From NCBI RefSeq assembly GCF_030165005.1, contig NZ_JASNNW010000019.1, positions 1-34,041 on the forward strand: 34,041 nucleotides of DNA, written 5' to 3'. Position numbers and translations under genes: made by a program. Numbering within the stretch: position 1 is the stretch's first letter; every line of letters begins with the position of its first letter. The notes beneath the pieces are model-generated. The model did no database searches. It saw only the letters and a list, made by a program, of their open reading frames with translations, and was not told where the DNA came from. This document shows, piece by piece, positions 8,602 to 19,232 of the stretch. Source of the DNA: Blastococcus capsensis. Its GTDB lineage: Bacteria > Actinomycetota > Actinomycetes > Mycobacteriales > Geodermatophilaceae.

Positions 8602-8630
8602 TTGACCCGCTGTGACGGCGCACATAGGTT
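8602..8630 (+). promoter_or_regulatory. Promoter of the ABC sugar importer operon
   Basis: TTGACC (8602-8607), a 17-bp spacer and TAGGTT (8625-8630) fit the housekeeping consensus and mirror the -35 box and spacing of the xyl-locus promoter. The start point should be near 8637. Confidence 0.65.
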
Positions 8631-8683
8631 GCTGCCTCGACGGACTAATGGTCAGAAGTGAGCAAAAGTCTCGAGGTGGCGAT

Positions 8684-10275
<1,592 letters not shown>

Positions 10276-10279
<4 letters not shown>

Positions 10280-11454
10280 GCGAGAGCAGCACCGCGACCG
10301 TGACGGAGGGGGCCACCTCGCCGGCCGCCGCTCGCGGGCCGGGCGGCGGCACGGGATCGGGCTTCCTGTCCGGCCCGCTCGGCCGCAACCTCGGCCTGGT
10401 CATCGCCCTGGGCATCCTGTGCGCGGTCGGCGCGGCCACCGCGCCCGACCGGTTCGTCGACATCGACAACGTGCTCACGATCCTGCGGCTGGCCGCGGTC
10501 ATCGGCGTGGTCAGCGTCGGCATGACCTTCGTGATCATCGGCGGCGGGATCGACCTGTCCGTGGGGGCGCTGGTCGCGCTGTCGTCGGTCTGGGCCACGA
10601 CGCTGGCGACGCAGGCGATGGCGCAGGACTTCCACTGGATCGTCATCGTGCTCACCGCGATCCTGGTCGGCGCAGGAGCCGGGCTGGTCAACGGCATCGT
10701 CATCGCATACGGCAGGATCGTCGCCTTCATCGCCACCCTCGCGATGCTCGCCGCGGCCCGTGGCCTGGCCGAGATCATCTCCAACCGGCGCACCCAGATC
10801 CTGGACAACCAGGCCTTCCACGCCTTCTTCGACGGCGACGTGCTCGGCGTGCCGACGCTGGTCATCATCTTCGCCCTCGTCGCGGTGGCCGGCTGGGTGC
10901 TGCTCAACCGCACGACGTTCGGCCGGCGCACCTTCGCCGTCGGCGGCAACGCCGAGGCGGCCCGGCTGGCCGGTATCCGGGTGCAGCGGCACACCGTCTG
11001 GCTGTACGTGCTGTCGGGGGTCACCTGCGGCATCGCGGCGGTGATGCTCGTGGCCCGGACGACGACCGGCACCTCCACGCACGGCCTGCTCTACGAGCTC
11101 GACGCCATCGCCGCCGTCGTCATCGGCGGCACGCTGCTGATCGGTGGCCGCGGCACGATCGTCGGCACGGTCTTCGGCGTGCTGATCTTCACCACGCTCG
11201 GCAACGTCTTCACGCTCAACAACCTGTCCAGCTCGGCGCAGGCCGTCGCCCGCGGCGTGATCATCGTGCTCGCCGTCCTGCTGCAGCAGCGGGTGGCCAC
11301 CGGTGGGTTCAGCTTCCGCCGGTCGGCCGGCGGCGTCTCGTCCTCCGGTGCCGGCGCCGCACCCGGCACGCCGGCCGGATCGGTCTCCGGCGGTACGAGC
11401 GCACCCGGCGCGCCCGGCGGAGCCCGTCCCGGCGGCACGACCGACCGCTCCTAG
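10276..11454 (+). CDS. Sugar ABC transporter permease
   Basis: A 392-residue CUT2-type (RbsC/XylH-like) membrane permease with about eight to ten helices between residues 35 and 340. Family motifs seen are GGGIDLSVGALVAL, AVGGNAEAARLAGI and AIAAVVIGGTLLIGGRGT. A Gly/Ser/Pro/Ala-rich tail of about 50 residues follows the last helix and is unusual for the family. The ATG overlaps the ATPase stop (ATGA), and GAGAGGG lies 7 nt upstream. It forms the channel of the importer with the ATPase before it and the binding lipoprotein after it. Confidence 0.94.
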
Positions 11455-11460
11455 ACCCGG

Positions 11461-11495
11461 CCGGGCTGGGGGCGCCCCGGCGTCCCCCAACCCGG
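11461..11495 (+). terminator. Hairpin between permease and binding-protein genes
   Basis: Twelve-nt arms (11461-11472 and 11484-11495) pair at 11 positions around an 11-nt loop, just after the permease stop. In an operon this may be a partial terminator or an RNA processing/stability site. Confidence 0.45.
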
Positions 11496-11577
11496 TCGCA
11501 CCGACCGCCGGACCACCGGTCCGCGGCGCACCACCCCGACCCCTGGCACCGCCGCCGGGGCGAACCGAGGAGAGAAG

Positions 11578-12633
11578 ATGACCGCAGCGAGGCGGCGCCC
11601 GACCCGGCGCCTGACCACCCACACCGCGGTGGCGCTCATCGGCGCCGGCGCGCTGCTGGCCGGTTGCACGAGCAACGAGCCCGCGGACACCGGGGCCACC
11701 GACACCGACAACGTCGCCAGCTCCAACGACGAGGCCGGCGAGACGGTGCGCATCGGGTTCTCCGCCCCGGCTGCCGACCACGGCTGGATGGCCGCGATCA
11801 CCGAGGCCGCCCGGGAGCAGGCCGAGCAGTACGAGGACGTCGAGCTCACCGTCGCCGAGGGCACCAACGACGTCAGCACCCAGATCGCGCAGGTGGAGAC
11901 GTTCATCAACGAGGGCGTCGACGCGATCGTGCTGCTGCCGTTCGACGGTGCCGCTCTCACCCCGGTCGCCCTGGAGGCCATGGAGGCCGGCATCCCGGTG
12001 ATCAACGTCGACCGGGAGTTCTCCAGCCCGTTCGCGTCCCGGTCGACGATCCTCGGCGACAACTACGGCATGGGCGTCTCGGCGGGCACCTACGTCTGCT
12101 CCCGCCTGGGCGACCAGCCCGATGCCGTCGTCGCCGAGGTCGCCGGCATCGACTCCCTCCCGCTCACCCAGGACCGCAGCCAGGGCTTCGCCGACGCCCT
12201 GGCCGACTGCGGCCTCGACGTCGACAACCGGGTCGCGGCGGAGTTCACCGTCGAGTCCGGCGAGGAGGCGGCGGCCAACCTGCTGCAGGCCGCGCCGGAG
12301 ATCGACGCCATCTGGAACCACGACGACGACCAGGGCGTCGGCGTGCTGGCCGCCATCGAGAACGCCGGCCGCGACGAGTTCTTCATGGTCGGCGGCGCGG
12401 GTTCGGCCAACGCCATGCGCGCGATCCAGTCCGGCGACTCGGTGCTCGAGGCGACGGTCATCTACCCGTCGACCCAGGCGGCCGACGGCATTACGCTGGC
12501 CCGCCTGATCGCCCAGGACAAGAACATGTCCGATCTGGTGTCCCAGGGCGTGCCGAAGCGGATCATGCTGGCGGCGCCGGTCGTCACGGCCGAGAACGTC
12601 GACCAGTACCTCGACAACGCGTTCGAATCCTGA
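11578..12633 (+). CDS. Sugar ABC transporter substrate-binding lipoprotein
   Basis: A 351-residue periplasmic-binding-protein-like lipoprotein (RbsB-type fold, type I) that delivers sugar to the permease. The twin-Arg/basic start and hydrophobic core end in lipobox LLAGC (Cys30). An acidic Thr/Asp linker is followed by two lobes: VRIGFSAPAADHGWMAAI, EGVDAIVLLPFDGAALTP, GIPVINVDREF and IWNHDDDQGVGVLAAI are typical hinge and ligand-contact segments. GAGGAGA lies 4 nt before the ATG. It sits between two hairpins, which may raise its mRNA level over its neighbours, as is common for binding proteins. The sugar is unknown. Confidence 0.93.
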   Translation: MTAARRRPTRRLTTHTAVALIGAGALLAGCTSNEPADTGATDTDNVASSNDEAGETVRIGFSAPAADHGWMAAITEAAREQAEQYEDVELTVAEGTNDVSTQIAQVETFINEGVDAIVLLPFDGAALTPVALEAMEAGIPVINVDREFSSPFASRSTILGDNYGMGVSAGTYVCSRLGDQPDAVVAEVAGIDSLPLTQDRSQGFADALADCGLDVDNRVAAEFTVESGEEAAANLLQAAPEIDAIWNHDDDQGVGVLAAIENAGRDEFFMVGGAGSANAMRAIQSGDSVLEATVIYPSTQAADGITLARLIAQDKNMSDLVSQGVPKRIMLAAPVVTAENVDQYLDNAFES

Positions 12634-12641
12634 CCCGCTGA

Positions 12642-12683
12642 CCGGGGCCGCCGGGCGGCACCCCCGCCGCCCGGCGGCCCCGG
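12642..12683 (+). terminator. Perfect 17-bp hairpin after the binding-protein gene
   Basis: Arms CCGGGGCCGCCGGGCGG (12642-12658) and CCGCCCGGCGGCCCCGG (12667-12683) pair without mismatch around an 8-nt loop. It has no T run. It lies 8 bp after the stop and 18 bp before the next start, so it likely attenuates read-through and protects the upstream mRNA end. Confidence 0.75.
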
Positions 12684-12701
12684 CACTCCCGAGGAGTCCC
12701 C

Positions 12702-13883
12702 ATGACATCCCCCGGCCGCCCGCCACTCGGCGTGGGCCTCATCGGCTACGCGTTCATGGGTGCGGCGCACTCGCACGCGTGGCGCACCGCCCCCCGCTTC
12801 TTCGACCTCCCCCTCGAGCCGCGGCTGGCCGTGCTCGCCGGGCGGAACCCCGCCGCGGTCACCGAGGCCGCCGGCCGCCTGGGCTGGTCCGCCACCGAGA
12901 CCGACTGGCGCCGGGTGATCGAGCGCGACGACGTCGACCTGGTCGACGTCTGCACGCCCGGCGACACCCACGCCGAGATCGCCATCGCGGCGCTCGAGGC
13001 CGGCAAGCACGTGCTCTGCGAGAAGCCGCTGGCCAACAGCGTCGCCGAGGCCGAGGCGATGGCCGAGGCCGCCGCGAAGGCCGCCGCCCGCGGCGTGCGG
13101 TCGATGGTCGGCTTCACCTACCGCCGGGTGCCGGCGATCGGGCTGGCCCGCCGGCTCGTCGCCGAGGGCCGGCTCGGCCAGATCCGGCACGTCCGGGCCC
13201 AGTACCTGCAGGACTGGATCGCCGACCCGGCCGCGCCCATGTCCTGGCGGCTGGAGAAGGGGAGAGCCGGCTCCGGCGCGCTCGGGGACATCGGCGCGCA
13301 CGTCGTCGACCTCACCCAGCACATCACCGGCCAGACGCTCACCGGGGTCAGCGCGCTGCTGGAGACGTTCGTGGAGGAGCGCCCGCTGCCGACCGGGACC
13401 GGAAAGCTGGGCGGGGTCGGCGGTAGCGGCATGGGTCAGGTCACCGTCGACGACGCCGCGGTCTTCCTCGGCCGCTTCACCGGCGGCGCGCTGGCCAGCT
13501 TCGAGGCCACCCGGTTCGCCCTCGGCCGCAAGAACGCCATCCGGATCGAGATCAACGGGTCCCGGGGCAGCCTGGCCTTCGACTTCGAGGACATGAACGT
13601 GCTGCACCTCTTCGACGGGGACGACCCCGCCGAGACGGCCGGCTTCCGGCGCATCGTCGTCACCGAGCCCGGTCACCCCTACGTCGGCAACTGGTGGCCG
13701 GCCGGGCACGGGCTCGGTTACGAGCACGGCTTCACCCACCAGGTCGTCGACCTGGTCACCGCGCTCGCGGCGGGGGAAGACCCCACGCCGTCCTTCGCCG
13801 ACGGGCTGCAGATCCAGCGGGTGCTCGCCGCGGTCGAGCGCAGCGCGGCCGCCGACTCCGTCTGGACCCCGATCCCCGCCTGA
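12702..13883 (+). CDS. Gfo/Idh/MocA-family oxidoreductase
   Basis: A 393-residue NAD(P)-dependent sugar or polyol dehydrogenase. The N-terminal Rossmann domain opens with VGLIGYAFMGAAHSHAW and has DLVDVCTPGDTHAEIA and the family hallmark CEKPLANS, whose Lys is catalytic. The C-terminal GFO_IDH domain includes FTYRRVPAI and LGDIGAHVVDLTQHITG, with an Asp and His in the usual active-site spacing. GAGGAG lies 6 nt before ATG 12702. It follows the ABC importer on the same strand and precedes a TIM-barrel isomerase, so it probably oxidises the imported compound. Myo-inositol, its isomers or a rare sugar are all possible. Confidence 0.92.
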   Translation: MTSPGRPPLGVGLIGYAFMGAAHSHAWRTAPRFFDLPLEPRLAVLAGRNPAAVTEAAGRLGWSATETDWRRVIERDDVDLVDVCTPGDTHAEIAIAALEAGKHVLCEKPLANSVAEAEAMAEAAAKAAARGVRSMVGFTYRRVPAIGLARRLVAEGRLGQIRHVRAQYLQDWIADPAAPMSWRLEKGRAGSGALGDIGAHVVDLTQHITGQTLTGVSALLETFVEERPLPTGTGKLGGVGGSGMGQVTVDDAAVFLGRFTGGALASFEATRFALGRKNAIRIEINGSRGSLAFDFEDMNVLHLFDGDDPAETAGFRRIVVTEPGHPYVGNWWPAGHGLGYEHGFTHQVVDLVTALAAGEDPTPSFADGLQIQRVLAAVERSAAADSVWTPIPA

Positions 13884-13889
13884 TCCCAA

Positions 13890-13913
13890 GGGACTTCCTG
13901 TACCGGAAGTCCC
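13890..13913. repeat. Intergenic near-palindrome, copy A
   Basis: A 24-bp near-perfect palindrome: arms GGGACTTCC and GGAAGTCCC around TGTACC, with only one mismatched pair in total. It lies in the 54-bp gap between two operon genes. A relative with the same 13-nt core ACTTCCTGTACCG lies at 20565-20590, which marks it as a dispersed element rather than a private terminator. Confidence 0.65.
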
Positions 13914-13937
13914 ACCTCGACCGAGGAGGACGCACGC

Positions 13938-14945
13938 ATGCCCCGTCCCGTCACCCTGTTCACCGGCCAGTGGGCCGACCTGCCGTTCGAGGAGATGTGC
14001 CGGCTGGCCTCCGGGTGGGGCTACGACGGCCTGGAGATCGCCTGCTGGGGCGACCACCTCGACGTCGAGCGCGCCGCGAACGACGACTCCTACGTGCAGG
14101 AGCGCCTGGCGCTGCTGGAGAAGCACGGCCTGCAGGTTTTCGCGATCTCCAACCACCTCAACGGCCAGGCCGTCTGCGACGACCCGATCGACGAGCGGCA
14201 CCGCGGCATGGTGCACCCGCGCGTGTGGGGCGACGGCGACCCGGAAGGCGTCCGGCAGCGGGCGGCCGAGGAGATGAAGCTGACCGCCCGGGCGGCGCGC
14301 AACCTCGGCGTCGACGTCGTCGTCGGCTTCACCGGGTCGAAGATCTGGAAGACCGTGGCGATGTTCCCGCCGGTTCCCGAGTCGATGATCGAGGACGGGT
14401 ACCGCGACTTCGCCGACCGGTGGAACCCGATCCTCGACGTCTTCGACGAGGTCGGCGTGCGGTTCGCGCACGAGGTGCACCCGTCGGAGATCGCCTACGA
14501 CTACTGGACGACGGTCCGCACGATGGAGGCGATCGGGCACCGGGAGGCGTTCGGGCTGAACTGGGACCCGTCGCACTTCGTCTGGCAGGACCTCGACCCG
14601 GTGTCGTTCATCTGGGACTTCAAGGACCGGATCTACCACGTCGACTGCAAGGACGCGAAGAAGCAGGTCGGCAACGGGCGCAACGGCCGGATGGGCTCGC
14701 ACCTGCCCTGGGCCGACCCGCGGCGCGGCTGGGACTTCGTGTCCACCGGCCACGGCGACGTCCCGTGGGAGGCGTGCTTCCGGATGCTCAACACCATCGG
14801 CTACGACGGGCCGATCTCGGTGGAGTGGGAGGACGCCGGCATGGACCGCCTGGTCGGCGCGCCCGAGGCGCTGGAGTTCGTCCGGCGGCTGGCGTTCGAC
14901 CCGCCGTCGGCGGCGTTCGACGCCGCCTTCGCCAGCGGCAACTGA
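13938..14945 (+). CDS. Sugar phosphate isomerase/epimerase (xylose isomerase-like TIM barrel)
   Basis: A 335-residue protein of the AP endonuclease 2/xylose isomerase-like TIM-barrel family. Likely metal ligands are Glu179 (AHEVHP), Asp210 and His213 (NWDPSHF) and Glu296 (VEWED); HVDCKD (234-239) is also typical. GAGGAGG lies 8 nt before the ATG. It is the last gene of the ABC/dehydrogenase cassette, so it probably isomerises or epimerises, or dehydrates, the keto product of the dehydrogenase. Fold and family are secure; the reaction is not. Confidence 0.9.
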   Translation: MPRPVTLFTGQWADLPFEEMCRLASGWGYDGLEIACWGDHLDVERAANDDSYVQERLALLEKHGLQVFAISNHLNGQAVCDDPIDERHRGMVHPRVWGDGDPEGVRQRAAEEMKLTARAARNLGVDVVVGFTGSKIWKTVAMFPPVPESMIEDGYRDFADRWNPILDVFDEVGVRFAHEVHPSEIAYDYWTTVRTMEAIGHREAFGLNWDPSHFVWQDLDPVSFIWDFKDRIYHVDCKDAKKQVGNGRNGRMGSHLPWADPRRGWDFVSTGHGDVPWEACFRMLNTIGYDGPISVEWEDAGMDRLVGAPEALEFVRRLAFDPPSAAFDAAFASGN

Positions 14946-14950
14946 TCGCA

Positions 14951-14995
14951 ACGGAGGTCGAGGAGCGAGATTTTTCCCCGCTTCTCGACCTCCGT
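14951..14995. terminator. Terminator hairpin after the sugar cassette
   Basis: Perfect 12-bp arms ACGGAGGTCGAG (14951-14962) and CTCGACCTCCGT (14984-14995), continued after one mismatch by AGCG/CGCT. A TTTTT run lies in the loop. It closes the rightward operon and faces the end of the leftward FAD oxidoreductase gene. Confidence 0.75.
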
Positions 14996-15179
14996 CCACC
15001 CCACGCGACGTTCAGCGCGATCTGTCCGGCCAAGACTGTGAGCGCCTACCCGGTGACAGGCGGAGCCTCGTTCGGGCAGGTCCTCCGCCGCCGGGCGGAC
15101 GGTGCGGAACGCCCGGACAGGGGGCACCTCCTCGTCGTCCGGCGAGAGGGCCGGGAGCAGACCCCGCGGAGCAGGGTGG

Positions 15180-16841
15180 TCAGCGGCGGCCCCGGCGGGC
15201 CAGCGCGGCGCCGGCGGCGAGCGCGGCGGCAGCGGCGCCACCGGCCATCCGTCCCCGGTAGGGATGAGGCTGCAGGATGCGGCGGGCGCACAGCGAGCCG
15301 GACACCCCGTTCGTCCCGCCCCCGGGCCACGTGGCGGCGCCGACGAGGTAGAGCCCGTCGATCGGCATCTCGTAGGTGGAGGCGCCGGGCCACGGGCGGA
15401 AGAAGAAGTTCTGCCACAGGTGATGACTGCCCGCGACGCTGTCGCCGCCCACCAGGTTCGGGTTCGATCGCTCGAGGTCCAGCGGCGAGAAGACCGTCCG
15501 GGCCAGCACGCTGTCCCGTGCACCGGGCGCGTACTCCTCGAGCTTGGCCAGCACGCGGTCGGCGACCGGCTCCTTGGCCTCGTCCCAGTCGGTGGCGGTG
15601 ATCTCGCCGGCGGCGTCGCCGCGGATCTCGGACGGGAGCATCCGCACCTGGACCCACACCACCTGCCGGTCGTCCGGCGACCGGGTCGGATCGACCTGGG
15701 AGGTCTGCCCCACGATGAGCAGCGGGCTGTCGGGCAGCAGCCCCGCCAGGGCCTGCTGGTACGTACGCGCGAGGTCATCGACGTAGGGCGCCACGTGCAC
15801 GTAGGCGAACCGGGAGAGCTCCTCCTCCGCACGCCAGCGCAGCGGCCGGTCCAGCGCGAGATGGACCACCATCGTCCCCGGCCCGTACCGGTAGCGTTCG
15901 GCCCGCGTGCGGGTCGTGTCGCTGACCGCGGGATCCCCGCTCAGCAGTTGCCCGAACAGCTGCGTCGGTGTGGTACCGGCGACGACCGCACGGCGGGCCC
16001 GGATCTCCTCACCGTCGCCGAGGCGGACGCCGGTGACCCGGTCGCCGTCGGTGAGTACGCGGGTGACCGGGCTGCCGGTGCGGACCTCACCGCCGGCCTC
16101 GCGGACGAGTGCGGCGAGCGCCTCGGACAGGCGGGAGATGCCACCTTCGGCCACGGCGATGCCCTGCTCCATGTCGGTGAACGTCTCCAAGAAGGGGAAC
16201 ATCGCACCGCCGGACACGTCCGGGCCGTAGTCCAGGTGCATGCCCCACGTCGCGATGAGCGCCTTCGCCTCCGGGGTCTCGAACCAGGTGTCACCGAGCT
16301 CCCGGGTCGAGGCCGACAGCGTGCGCAGCAGTTCCAGCGTGTCGGACACACCGGCCGCGCGCGTGGCCCTGGCCATGCCCGCGACCGCCCGCAGGCTGGG
16401 CAACGACGTCGAGTACAGCGGCATCAGGGTTGTCATGAACGTCCGGTAGCGCTCGTGCAGACCACGCCAGCCCTCGAGGTCGCGCGCGCTGTGCTCGCCG
16501 AGCAGCCGTTCAGTGCGTTGCGGGTCCGAGTACACCCGCAAGCTGCGCCCGTCCGGGAAGACATTGCTGTAGGAGCGTTCGCTGACCGCCGGACGGAAGC
16601 CGTGCCGGGCCAGATCGTCCTCGAGCTCCTGGAAGGCGGGGCTGGCCAGGAACAGGTTGATGTTGGTTGCATAGAGGTCGTGCACCAGCCCCGGCTGGGT
16701 CACCTCGCCGCTGCGGGTGGCGCCCCCGACCTCGTCGTTGCGCTCGGCCACCAGCACGTCCCAGCCTGCGCGGGCGAGGGAAACGGCGGTGATGAGGGCG
16801 TTGTGGCCGGAACCGATGACGACGGCATCGACGGTTCGCAC
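15180..16841 (-). CDS. FAD-dependent phytoene desaturase-like oxidoreductase
   Basis: A 553-residue NAD(P)/FAD-dependent oxidoreductase. The dinucleotide fold begins VDAVVIGSGHNALITAVSLA and continues to VLVAERNDEVGGATRS. The C-terminal FAD segment is IDGLYLVGAATWPGGGTNGV followed by SGSLCARRIL. This is the pattern of the phytoene-desaturase/PYROXD2-like group. After about residue 525 the protein ends in an Ala/Gly-rich hydrophobic segment and RRGRR, perhaps a membrane-contacting tail. GTG 16841 was chosen for GGGAGGA upstream; the frame extends earlier but without protein-like sequence. No other carotenoid gene is nearby, so a role in carotenoid synthesis is not supported. Confidence 0.88.
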   Translation of the reverse strand: MRTVDAVVIGSGHNALITAVSLARAGWDVLVAERNDEVGGATRSGEVTQPGLVHDLYATNINLFLASPAFQELEDDLARHGFRPAVSERSYSNVFPDGRSLRVYSDPQRTERLLGEHSARDLEGWRGLHERYRTFMTTLMPLYSTSLPSLRAVAGMARATRAAGVSDTLELLRTLSASTRELGDTWFETPEAKALIATWGMHLDYGPDVSGGAMFPFLETFTDMEQGIAVAEGGISRLSEALAALVREAGGEVRTGSPVTRVLTDGDRVTGVRLGDGEEIRARRAVVAGTTPTQLFGQLLSGDPAVSDTTRTRAERYRYGPGTMVVHLALDRPLRWRAEEELSRFAYVHVAPYVDDLARTYQQALAGLLPDSPLLIVGQTSQVDPTRSPDDRQVVWVQVRMLPSEIRGDAAGEITATDWDEAKEPVADRVLAKLEEYAPGARDSVLARTVFSPLDLERSNPNLVGGDSVAGSHHLWQNFFFRPWPGASTYEMPIDGLYLVGAATWPGGGTNGVSGSLCARRILQPHPYRGRMAGGAAAAALAAGAALARRGRR

Positions 16842-17205
16842 GGTTGTTCCTCCCGGTCGGCGGCAGTCAACCCTGACACGGAGGCGGGAACGGTCACCAG
16901 CACGCGCAAGGTCTTCCTGGCCTTTCCAGGCGGCCGTCATCGATGCGCGCGGGCGCTTCCCGTCATCCCATCGTCATGTTCGCCCATGCGCGTCGACCAG
17001 GTCGAGGAAGGCGGCGACGACAGCCGGAAAAGCCTGCCCGGAGATCTCCCGGTCGCAGAAGGAAGCCGACCCCGCCGGGGGCTGCCCCGCCGTCTCGGCG
17101 CCGAATCACCACGGAGACGACGGAGGGCCCGCCTCCGTGGTGGAGACGGACCCTCCGGTCCGGCCAGGCAGCGACCGCCGCGAGGTTCAGCGACGATCGC
17201 GGGGG
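16842..17205. other. 364-bp gap before the FAD oxidoreductase
   Basis: It contains the leader and presumed promoter of the leftward oxidoreductase and the 3' hairpin of the DEAD-box gene. No gene with a credible start was found on either strand, and no clear -35/-10 pair. Confidence 0.5.
17107..17142 (-). terminator. Hairpin downstream of the DEAD-box gene
   Basis: Perfect 10-bp arms CACCACGGAG (17107-17116) and CTCCGTGGTG (17133-17142) around a 16-nt loop lie about 64 nt beyond the leftward helicase stop. Confidence 0.6.
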
Positions 17206-18810
17206 TCAGCGGCCGCCGCGGCGCGAGCGCGCGCTGAAGGAGGCCGCCGACGACGTGCCCGCGCGAGCCGCCAGCTCGGCGCGGGTGCGCGCTGGACCGC
17301 TCGGCCGGCCGGACCCGGAGCCCCCGCGGGAGCCACCCGAGGACGCGGCCTTCGGGGAACCACCGCCCGCGGACCCGCGGCCCGTGCCGCCGCGACGACG
17401 ACCGCCGCCGCCCTGACCCTGCGGCTGCGGTTCCGGCGCGGGGCCCGGCTCCACGTAGGGCGCCGCCGGGCCGGTGAGCTCCTCGATCTGCGCGGCACCG
17501 GGCCGGATCTGGCTGACGATCGGGGTGATGCCTGCCTGGCGGGCCAGGGTGCGCACCTCGCCGGTCTGGTCGGGGGTGGTCACGGTGACGACGGTGCCGC
17601 CGGCGCCGGCGCGCGCGGTGCGACCCGAACGGTGCAGGTAGGCCTTGTGCTCGGTCGGCGGGTCCACGTGCACGACCAGGGCGACGTCGTCGACGTGGAT
17701 GCCGCGGGCGGCGATGTCGGTCGCGCACAGCACCCGGGTGGAGCCGTTGCTGAACGCCTCGAGGTTGCGCTCGCGGGCGTTCTGGCTGAGGTTGCCGTGC
17801 AGGTCGACGGCAGGGATGCCCGACGCGGTGAGCTGCTTGGCGAGCTTCTTGGCCTGGTGCTTGGTGCGGGTGAACAGCACGCTGCGGCCCAGCCCCGACG
17901 CGAGCAGCCGCACGACCTCGCCCTTGTCGGCGCTCTGCACGTGGAAGACGTGGTGGGTCATCGTGCTGACCGGCGCGACGGCCGGGTCGACCGAGTGCGT
18001 CGTCGGGTTGCTCAGGTAGCGCTTGACCAGCACGTCGACGCCGTTGTCGAGGGTCGCCGAGAACAGCATCCGCTGGCCGACCTCCGGGGTCCGGTCCATG
18101 ATCCGCTTCACGCCGGGCAGGAAGCCCAGGTCGGCCATGTGGTCGGCCTCGTCGAGGATCGTCACCTCGATGGCACCCAGGTCGCAGTGGCCCTGCTGGA
18201 TCAGGTCCTCGAGCCGGCCCGGGCAGGCGATGACGATGTCGACGCCCTTGGCCAAGGCCTGCACCTGCGGGTTCTGGCCGACCCCACCGAAGATCGTGGT
18301 GGCCGACATGCCCAGGGCGCGGGCCAGCGGGTCGACGACGGCGAAGACCTGGTTGGCCAGCTCGCGGGTCGGGACGAGCACCAGCGCGCGGGGGCGCTTG
18401 GCCTGCCGGCGGGTGCCGGAGGCGGCCAGCCGCGCGACCAGCGGGATCGAGAACGCCAGGGTCTTGCCCGAGCCGGTGCGACCGCGGCCGAGCACGTCTC
18501 GGCCGGCCAGGCTGTCGGGCAGCGTGGCGACCTGGATGGGGAACGGCGCGGTGATGCCGCTGGCGACCAGCACCTCGACCATCGGCGCGGGGACGCCGAG
18601 GGCCTCGAAGGTGGAGTCGGTCGGCAGCACGCTCGGGGCGGTGGGGTGGGTGATCCGCAGAGCGACGTCGCCGGAGGGGACGAGTGCCGGGGCCTGGGGG
18701 GCCTGCTGCGGGTTCTGCTGCTCACCGGCCGGGCGGGTGCCGCGACCGCGTCCACCACGACGGCGGCGGGGGGTCTCGGAGGCGGCGGGGGTGTTCTGGG
18801 TGGAGGTCAA
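17206..18810 (-). CDS. DEAD-box RNA helicase
   Basis: A 534-residue ATP-dependent RNA helicase that remodels RNA, probably in ribosome assembly, RNA decay or cold adaptation. Visible motifs in order: Q-motif region (TFEALGVPAPMVEVL, PIQ), Walker A GRTGSGKT (110-117), PTRELA, GG, ACPGR (variant of TPGR), DEAD (220-223), SAT, LFTRTK, TDIAARGIHV and HRSGRTAR. Both tails are low-complexity: a basic N-terminus with RRRRGGRGRG, and a long Gly/Arg/Ser-rich C-terminus with RGG-like runs that should bind RNA. The start is taken as TTG 18810, since GAAGGA lies just upstream and family sequence begins there; an ATG about 10 codons earlier is less likely. It is transcribed alone. Confidence 0.93.
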   Translation of the reverse strand: MTSTQNTPAASETPRRRRGGRGRGTRPAGEQQNPQQAPQAPALVPSGDVALRITHPTAPSVLPTDSTFEALGVPAPMVEVLVASGITAPFPIQVATLPDSLAGRDVLGRGRTGSGKTLAFSIPLVARLAASGTRRQAKRPRALVLVPTRELANQVFAVVDPLARALGMSATTIFGGVGQNPQVQALAKGVDIVIACPGRLEDLIQQGHCDLGAIEVTILDEADHMADLGFLPGVKRIMDRTPEVGQRMLFSATLDNGVDVLVKRYLSNPTTHSVDPAVAPVSTMTHHVFHVQSADKGEVVRLLASGLGRSVLFTRTKHQAKKLAKQLTASGIPAVDLHGNLSQNARERNLEAFSNGSTRVLCATDIAARGIHVDDVALVVHVDPPTEHKAYLHRSGRTARAGAGGTVVTVTTPDQTGEVRTLARQAGITPIVSQIRPGAAQIEELTGPAAPYVEPGPAPEPQPQGQGGGGRRRGGTGRGSAGGGSPKAASSGGSRGGSGSGRPSGPARTRAELAARAGTSSAASFSARSRRGGR

Positions 18811-19232
18811 TGGAGTCCTTCGACGCTCGAGTGGCCGCACGACTCCCTCGGCGAGCGCGAGCGCCGGCGCAGCTGCACGGAGGCAGGGCGGGCTCGCATC
18901 TGGCGAGACGTCGGTCAGCCGGGCGCACCAAGGTGGCGCAGCCTCAGCCCGACGTCGATTCCTGCCGCTCCGGATGAGCGAGGGCGGCGCCGGTACACCC
19001 CACTCAACCAGACCGGGCCGCGATCTGGTCCGACATCGGGGGAGTGACAGGTCACATCGGGTGAGTCGCGGCCCGCCGCACTGCCGTCCTCACCGCGTGG
19101 TGCCCGGCCCCACCGTGCGGGGTGAGGACGGGCAACGCGGGGCGAGGTTCGTGTCGTCGAACGGCGGGAACGGTGCGGATCCTGGCGTTCCGCTGGCTGG
19201 GACCCGGCGGGCCCGTGCGTCATGCTGCCGCG
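18811..19232. other. 422-bp divergent promoter region (helicase/MFS)
   Basis: It separates the leftward helicase from the rightward MFS gene. It holds a long helicase leader, a long stem-loop at 19085-19130 and the -10-like CATGCT (19221-19226) before the MFS start. No gene is supported here. Confidence 0.5.
19085..19130. promoter_or_regulatory. Long stem-loop in the helicase/MFS divergent region
   Basis: CGTCCTCACC (19085-19094) pairs with GGTGAGGACG (19121-19130). After a 2-nt bulge the stem continues with GCGTGGTG against CACCGTGC, including two G-U pairs, for 18 pairs in all. It may be a structured leader, a stalled-transcription site or an operator; orientation is unclear. Confidence 0.45.

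Noticed and set aside
8612..8683. Longer N-terminus of the ABC ATPase from GTG 8612
   Set aside because: That codon lies between the -35 and -10 boxes of a strong promoter, upstream of the predicted transcript start.
15180..16841. Carotenoid biosynthesis gene cluster
   Set aside because: Only one desaturase-like gene; no phytoene synthase, prenyltransferase or cyclase in the window.
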